DNA of 17,566 bases. It comes from Candidatus Methanophagales archaeon. GTDB taxonomy: Archaea; Halobacteriota; Syntropharchaeia; Alkanophagales; Methanospirareceae. The translations under genes were made by a program, and so were the position numbers. The notes under the pieces are model-generated. The model searched no databases and was not told where the DNA came from. It saw only the letters and a program-made list of their open reading frames with translations. The number at the start of each line of letters is the position of its first letter. Position 1 is the first letter of the stretch. Positions 13,592 through 17,566 of this stretch are shown piece after piece. The stretch lies in NCBI GenBank assembly GCA_023131215.1, contig JAGLZV010000005.1:1-17566 (forward strand), read 5' to 3'.

Positions 13592-14059
13592 ATGAACCTA
13601 CCAATGATGATTGAGGATGTAAGAAAAAGGGAAAAATATGTAGCGGTTGTTTTGACAAATAAATCTTTTCACGACAAATGTTTTATTTATCTATCAGGAA
13701 TTAGGTTATTAAGAAAGTATTTTTTTAAAAATGGGATCTCGTATGTATTGATGAAAAAGTTTAATATCAAGAAGTTTGAAGAATTTATTTATGATGAAAA
13801 TTGTTATGGGTTATACATAATAGGTCATGGTTGTCGTCATGGTTTGAAAATCGATAAAAACGAAATGCTATATTATTGTTCTTTCAAAGATGCTCCAAAA
13901 AAGGATTTTGTTGTTCAGTTACATTGTAATCATGGCGGTGGGGAATCACTGGCAGATATAATTGCTTTAAATAAGGATAAATCATATGTCTCGGATAACT
14001 ACAGATATCCTTGGTCAAATTGGATATATTTTCATAGATTACTGAAAAGCACTAAATAA
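13592..14059 (+). CDS. Putative caspase-fold-like cysteine peptidase (short)
   Basis: A 155-residue protein. Two blocks fit the His/Cys dyad of clan CD peptidases (caspase, CHAT, C11 types): a hydrophobic strand ending in His-Gly (GLYIIGHG, His79, with a second His83 in CRHG), then a second strand leading to Cys (FVVQLHCNHGGGESLADII, Cys112). An earlier strand-helix pair (YVAVVLTNKS, with IRLLRKYF) fits the start of the fold. It is shorter than most such enzymes (usually over 200 residues) and no prodomain or partner domain is fused. ATG 13592 may be replaced by ATG 13604, given the nearby TATA box. It is divergent from the helical gene and next to a restriction-modification region. The assignment rests on the motifs alone and needs structure prediction. 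Confidence 0.45.
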   Translation: MNLPMMIEDVRKREKYVAVVLTNKSFHDKCFIYLSGIRLLRKYFFKNGISYVLMKKFNIKKFEEFIYDENCYGLYIIGHGCRHGLKIDKNEMLYYCSFKDAPKKDFVVQLHCNHGGGESLADIIALNKDKSYVSDNYRYPWSNWIYFHRLLKSTK

Positions 14060-14069
14060 AACTGCTAAT

Positions 14070-14228
14070 TCACCTAATCACTCTCCCTTCCACCTCCTCC
14101 TCCGTCAGCCCATACAAATCATAAACCAGTCTGTCAATCTGCGCATCAACAATCTTTATCTGCCGCTCATAAAGCTCTTTATCGCGCTCCATTCTCGTCT
14201 CGTGGTATTTCTTTTGCAGTTTGAGCAT
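14070..14228 (-). pseudogene. C-terminal relic of a type IIG restriction-modification gene
   Basis: The last 52 codons match the C-terminus of the enzyme at 15204-17566 nearly residue for residue (LQKKYHE, then DKELYERQIKI, DAQIDRLVYDLYGLTEEEV), with a different final tail (EGRVIR). The DNA is also highly similar. It has an in-frame ATG at 14228 with no ribosome site, so translation is doubtful. The relic and the intact gene end flank the DUF6414-like gene, a sign that one gene end was left behind when the present pair arrived or was duplicated. Confidence 0.85.
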
Positions 14229-14255
14229 TCATAGGCGTAACATCATCAACAAACT

Positions 14256-15161
14256 TCAAACTCTATATATTGCCAATGGGATAATACCGATTGAAGGATA
14301 TGACACAGAAAATTTCAGTCCCGTAGTTACCATAATTTTTAGTATATATTCCATCATATTCTCCATATCAAGCATATTATATTCATCCTTTAGTTGTGGT
14401 TCTTCTACAGTAGTCCCCTTTTCGTCCGGGATCGTAGATATTTGCCCAACTATCGTCCACTTTTGATTTGGTTCTGTACCGTATTGAAATAATAAATTTT
14501 CTCGGTCATATTGCAGGTAGTTTTTATTAAGCCTGCCTAAAAGATAAGGAGTAGAATCAGTGCTTACTGGATATATTTTTAAACTAATGATTCCTTTGTA
14601 CATTGTGTTTATAAATTTTGATATTGAATTTATAGTATTACCCCAATCATGAACGCCCATCTCTTTTAGCAGATTTTTTTTTACTTGTTTCCTTTTATCT
14701 TTAGTTGAATCCATCGAAATCAATTCGGCAATCGTGCTTGGAAGTTCTTTAATTATTTTGAATACATTGTCTAAATATTCATAGTCGAATATTTTAACAT
14801 TTGCAGTAATTTTGATAAAATCGGTTTCTTTTAAGTCCTCTCTTACACCACCATCAACCCAATCTTTTTCATCAAATTTTCCATCCAATACTTTGAGCTC
14901 ATTCAAATCATTCAGTTTATTTTCAAATAATACGTAAATATGATGTTGTAGGCTTTTTGTTTCAGTTTTTTCTTGGCGAAACAATAAACTACCTTCAAGT
15001 CCGCCGCTTATTAAAAGAGGCACACCGCCCTTAACTTTTCCTTTAATATCTTGTTCTCTTCCATTTTTTGTATCTATGGACTCTGGAATCCCCTGGTAAA
15101 GTTGTGAAGTGAATGATCTAACGCGGTCCATATCGAGGTATATAAAATCTTTCACATTCAT
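14256..15161 (-). CDS. DUF6414-like protein
   Basis: A 301-residue protein. The N-terminus NVKDFIYLDMDRVRSFTSQL followed by YQGIPES and IKGKVKGGVPLLISGGLEGS is typical of the DUF6414 family: a short acidic start, then a Gly-rich stretch and a segment with Lys-Thr-Glu-Thr-Lys. The remainder is mixed alpha/beta with strands such as FIKITANVKIFDYEY and IISLKIYP. The function of the family is not established. The start at 15161 has GGTGAT 5-6 bases before the ATG. It lies 42 bases after the restriction-modification gene and between that gene and its relic, so it travels with the restriction system; a partner or regulatory role is inference. Confidence 0.7.
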   Translation of the reverse strand: MNVKDFIYLDMDRVRSFTSQLYQGIPESIDTKNGREQDIKGKVKGGVPLLISGGLEGSLLFRQEKTETKSLQHHIYVLFENKLNDLNELKVLDGKFDEKDWVDGGVREDLKETDFIKITANVKIFDYEYLDNVFKIIKELPSTIAELISMDSTKDKRKQVKKNLLKEMGVHDWGNTINSISKFINTMYKGIISLKIYPVSTDSTPYLLGRLNKNYLQYDRENLLFQYGTEPNQKWTIVGQISTIPDEKGTTVEEPQLKDEYNMLDMENMMEYILKIMVTTGLKFSVSYPSIGIIPLAIYRV

Positions 15162-15203
15162 CGTATCACCCTTTTGTTTAAATTATTCATATTTATATTT
15201 ATA
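15162..15203 (-). promoter_or_regulatory. Promoter of the DUF6414-like gene
   Basis: The 42-base gap holds minus-strand TTAATATAAATATAAATATG about 30-40 bases before the ATG, so this gene can be transcribed apart from the enzyme upstream. GGTGAT near its end is the ribosome site. Confidence 0.55.
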
Positions 15204-17566
15204 TTAAAGATTCTTTTTCGCCACCTTCACCTCCTCCTCCGTCAGCCCATACAAATCATAAACCAGCCTGTCAATCTGCGCATCAGCAATCTTTATCTGC
15301 CGTTCATAAAGCCCTTTATCTATTTCCATTCTTGCCTCGTGGTATTTCTTCTGCAGTTCGAGGATGTTGTCCACCAAAGCTACGAGTTTATCGTGCTGCG
15401 CTTTTTCTGTTGGATTTGAGAAGTTTATGTCGTGGACAGGGAGACGAGCTACATTTGTTCTTTTTACTTCGGCTAATGCTTCTCCCTTTTCAGGATTGAA
15501 AATTTCATAGATGAAATTTAACAGTCTGGAATTGATAATTCCAAGAAAATATTTGATGTTGCGCCCATTATCTAAAGGTGTGATGACATGCATATTGTTC
15601 AAACACAAAAATTGTTGGTTATCATAGCAAGCAATCAAGCTGTCACCAGTTTGTCGAATCATAAGTTTTTCTGGAACGTCAAAATTGGCTGTGTAGCGTG
15701 GCTCAGCAAGCCAATCACCATAACTTATCCAACGTTCTTCTAAAGGGGAAATAACAAATCTGCCAATGTCCTTACCACGTAAGTATTGTCGGTATGTGGC
15801 GTCCTTTTTGTAACTTGCATCAAAAGACCTGTTCTTGACGGTTTCTCTGGTTTGCTTTGGTTTCCCCTTGTTCGTTTGGTAGGGTTTTATACCCACCACA
15901 ACTTTACAAAAGTTATCCAACCGTTTTGACTTGCTCAACACCTTGTCAAATAAGAGTTGTTCCTCTGGCGTAATGAAAATATTGACAGTATCACCACTTG
16001 CTTCTTTCCAGCGGCTCTGCTTTGCCATGTGAGATGTTTCGGTCCCATCTTTATGCAAAATGGAGATATGAGTCTGTACATTTTCTGGCAGCGTATTTTG
16101 AATAATTACGATTTCAGCATCTACCGTCACGTTCGGAAAAACACGTGATTTGAAGTGACAAATATCGCGGACACATTTTTCAGAAAAAACAAATTTCCTG
16201 ATATTTTTAAACAAAAGGTTTGTCAGCCAAGTATTGGGAATAATCATTCCGTAGTATCCCTCATTCTTGAGAAGGTTAAAGGATTGCTCCATAAAAACCA
16301 AATAGCTATCGAGTTGATAGTCTTGGTGAACGCATTTTGAATTTATGTAATTCTTCACTTGTTCATCGAATGCCGCACCATAAGGTGGATTCCCAATAAC
16401 GCAATCGAACCCACCGCATTTCATAATCTCTCCAAACCCTTTCACATCGTCATTCCAATCGAAGACGTTGATTCGCCGCATCTCGCCCTCGTTGAAGAGC
16501 GTTGCCTGTTGCGGTGCCTCGTAAAAATCCGGCCCAATCAACGAATTCCCGCACTTGATATTACCCTCAAGATTCGGCAGCACGCCTTCCAGCCCCAACT
16601 TCACCTGCTGGTCTATGCTCTCGCGGCTTTCGTTTTCAAGCACCTTCAACAGCAAACTCAATTTCGTCACCTCCACCGCCTGCGGGTCAATATCCACGCC
16701 GAAAATATTATTCAGAAGAATCCGCTTCTTCTCCGCCGTCGTCAGATACCACTCGTTCTCGCTGACCTGAAAAACCGCCTCTTTATGCTTCTTCGGCTTG
16801 TTTTCCGCATACCAGTCCAGATGATACCGCAGCAAATACGTGTACGCACCAATAAGAAAACTTCCAGAACCACATGCAGGGTCCAGAATCTTAATCGCGG
16901 CAATCTCTTCTGGCGTCTTCCCCTTTCCCTCAACTAATTTACCAACCGTGTTCTTCACAATGTAATCCACGATATATTGCGGCGTGTAATACACACCACC
17001 CGCCTTTTTAACCTCCGGCTTCGTCTCCACCTTCGCCTGATGCCCTGCCGTCAGCCTGATGACCTTACCTAAGAACTGCTCGTACACATTGCCTAAGATT
17101 TCAACGCCTAAAACCGAAAATTCATACGGCGATTTCGGATAATACAGACTCTGAATAATCGTTTTCAAGACGCGGTCATCAATTCTCAACGTTGGCGTTA
17201 TCTTATCGGCGTCAAAATCAAAAATGCCACTGTCGTATTTCGATTCTGCTAATTTAAAATGGTTCAGCAAGTGCGTATAAACGTCACCAGATTCCGCCTT
17301 CGTCTGCAACTGCCCATAGGGTTCGATTCCACGGTCTTCGCAAATCCGCAAGAAGATTAACCTGTCTAACAACTTCTGCACCACATAGTTCAACTCGTAA
17401 ATAGACACATCGGGATTCCTGAGTGCGATGTTCTTAGCCAGCAGTTCACGCCAGCTCTCTATCTCCTTTAAAAATTCGCTATCTACTTCTTGGGTTCCTC
17501 GTTTCTTTTCGGTCGTTTCTGCAAATCTATCAAAATATCCTTGGACGACAGCATCATAAGAAAACC
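15204..17566 (-). CDS. Type IIG (Eco57I/TaqI-like) restriction-modification enzyme, N-terminus beyond window
   Basis: At least 786 residues are visible and the frame is open to base 17566, so the start lies to the right; the GTG at 17408 is internal. Methyltransferase motif I is DPACGSGSFL (about 228-237 from the visible start), preceded by GGVYYTPQYIVDYIV, the usual entry block. The catalytic motif IV is NPPY (about 392-395), typical of N6-adenine methylation. The C-terminal third (from about residue 540, including YRQYLRGKDIGRF and YIPNTWLTN-like motifs) is the target-recognition part of the TaqI-like class. The nuclease domain, if any, would be in the missing N-terminus. The C-terminus (DAQIDRLVYDLYGLTEEEV) is duplicated at 14070-14228. 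It is the first gene of the minus-strand group that includes the DUF6414-like gene. Confidence 0.92.
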   Translation of the reverse strand, partial: FSYDAVVQGYFDRFAETTEKKRGTQEVDSEFLKEIESWRELLAKNIALRNPDVSIYELNYVVQKLLDRLIFLRICEDRGIEPYGQLQTKAESGDVYTHLLNHFKLAESKYDSGIFDFDADKITPTLRIDDRVLKTIIQSLYYPKSPYEFSVLGVEILGNVYEQFLGKVIRLTAGHQAKVETKPEVKKAGGVYYTPQYIVDYIVKNTVGKLVEGKGKTPEEIAAIKILDPACGSGSFLIGAYTYLLRYHLDWYAENKPKKHKEAVFQVSENEWYLTTAEKKRILLNNIFGVDIDPQAVEVTKLSLLLKVLENESRESIDQQVKLGLEGVLPNLEGNIKCGNSLIGPDFYEAPQQATLFNEGEMRRINVFDWNDDVKGFGEIMKCGGFDCVIGNPPYGAAFDEQVKNYINSKCVHQDYQLDSYLVFMEQSFNLLKNEGYYGMIIPNTWLTNLLFKNIRKFVFSEKCVRDICHFKSRVFPNVTVDAEIVIIQNTLPENVQTHISILHKDGTETSHMAKQSRWKEASGDTVNIFITPEEQLLFDKVLSKSKRLDNFCKVVVGIKPYQTNKGKPKQTRETVKNRSFDASYKKDATYRQYLRGKDIGRFVISPLEERWISYGDWLAEPRYTANFDVPEKLMIRQTGDSLIACYDNQQFLCLNNMHVITPLDNGRNIKYFLGIINSRLLNFIYEIFNPEKGEALAEVKRTNVARLPVHDINFSNPTEKAQHDKLVALVDNILELQKKYHEARMEIDKGLYERQIKIADAQIDRLVYDLYGLTEEEVKVAKKNL

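Noticed and set aside
14226..14230. The 52-codon relic as a real small gene
   Set aside because: It matches only the end of the large enzyme, has no ribosome site and its ATG lies within the homologous region, so translation is not supported.
16359..16937. 192-residue plus-strand frame inside the restriction gene
   Set aside because: It lies wholly opposite the methyltransferase domain with NPPY and motif I, so it is a shadow frame.

Overview
The window looks archaeal. It carries two RNase P proteins (Rnp3, Rnp2), a Thg1-type tRNA guanylyltransferase, a CAT-anticodon tRNA with a canonical bulge-helix-bulge intron and no encoded CCA, AT-rich TATA boxes a short distance upstream of starts, and a UPF0282 metallo-hydrolase. 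The gene set, the modest GC content and the many small palindromic repeats fit a methanogen-related Euryarchaeote. An ANME-1/Methanophagales-like genome is my best guess, but this is inference only; no 16S or mcr marker is present.

Layout. Positions 1-3.4 kb are mostly housekeeping: the end of rnp3, rnp2 (with an odd repeat-derived N-terminus), a CBS-domain site-2 protease, a PRC-barrel protein, Thg1 and the intron-containing tRNA. Positions 3.6-7.3 kb hold a surface-glycosylation pair, a GT39/PMT-like mannosyltransferase and a divergent GT4 glycosyltransferase, followed by an alkaline-phosphatase-superfamily hydrolase. Positions 7.4-10.2 kb hold two toxin-antitoxin modules (HepT-MntA and AbrB-VapC) on either side of a UPF0282 metallo-beta-lactamase-fold protein.

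From about 10.25 kb to the end the window is an accessory island with signs of repeated insertion and decay. It has a fragment of a possible antitoxin, two decayed copies of one gene family about 2 kb apart, a small-terminase-like helix-turn-helix protein, and a repeat cluster. It then has a contractile-injection-system tube protein (T4 gp19/TIGR02241 family) without visible sheath or baseplate partners, followed by an Ig-like protein. A helical protein of unknown function sits under a near-copy of the tube gene's promoter and is divergent from a short protein with a His/Cys pattern like caspase-fold peptidases. The island ends with a DUF6414-like gene between a 52-codon relic of a type IIG restriction-modification C-terminus and a large type IIG enzyme that runs off the right edge.

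The most interesting points are: (1) the solitary eCIS-type tube gene, whose promoter/leader is duplicated in front of an unrelated helical protein; (2) the divergent helical protein/caspase-like protein pair beside a restriction enzyme and a DUF6414 gene, a candidate undescribed defence or cell-death module; (3) the tRNA intron whose terminal loop carries a 10-nt match to the 16S rRNA anti-Shine-Dalgarno tail; (4) in-frame capture of a dispersed repeat by the essential rnp2 gene. Family assignments come from reading motifs by eye; no database search was possible.
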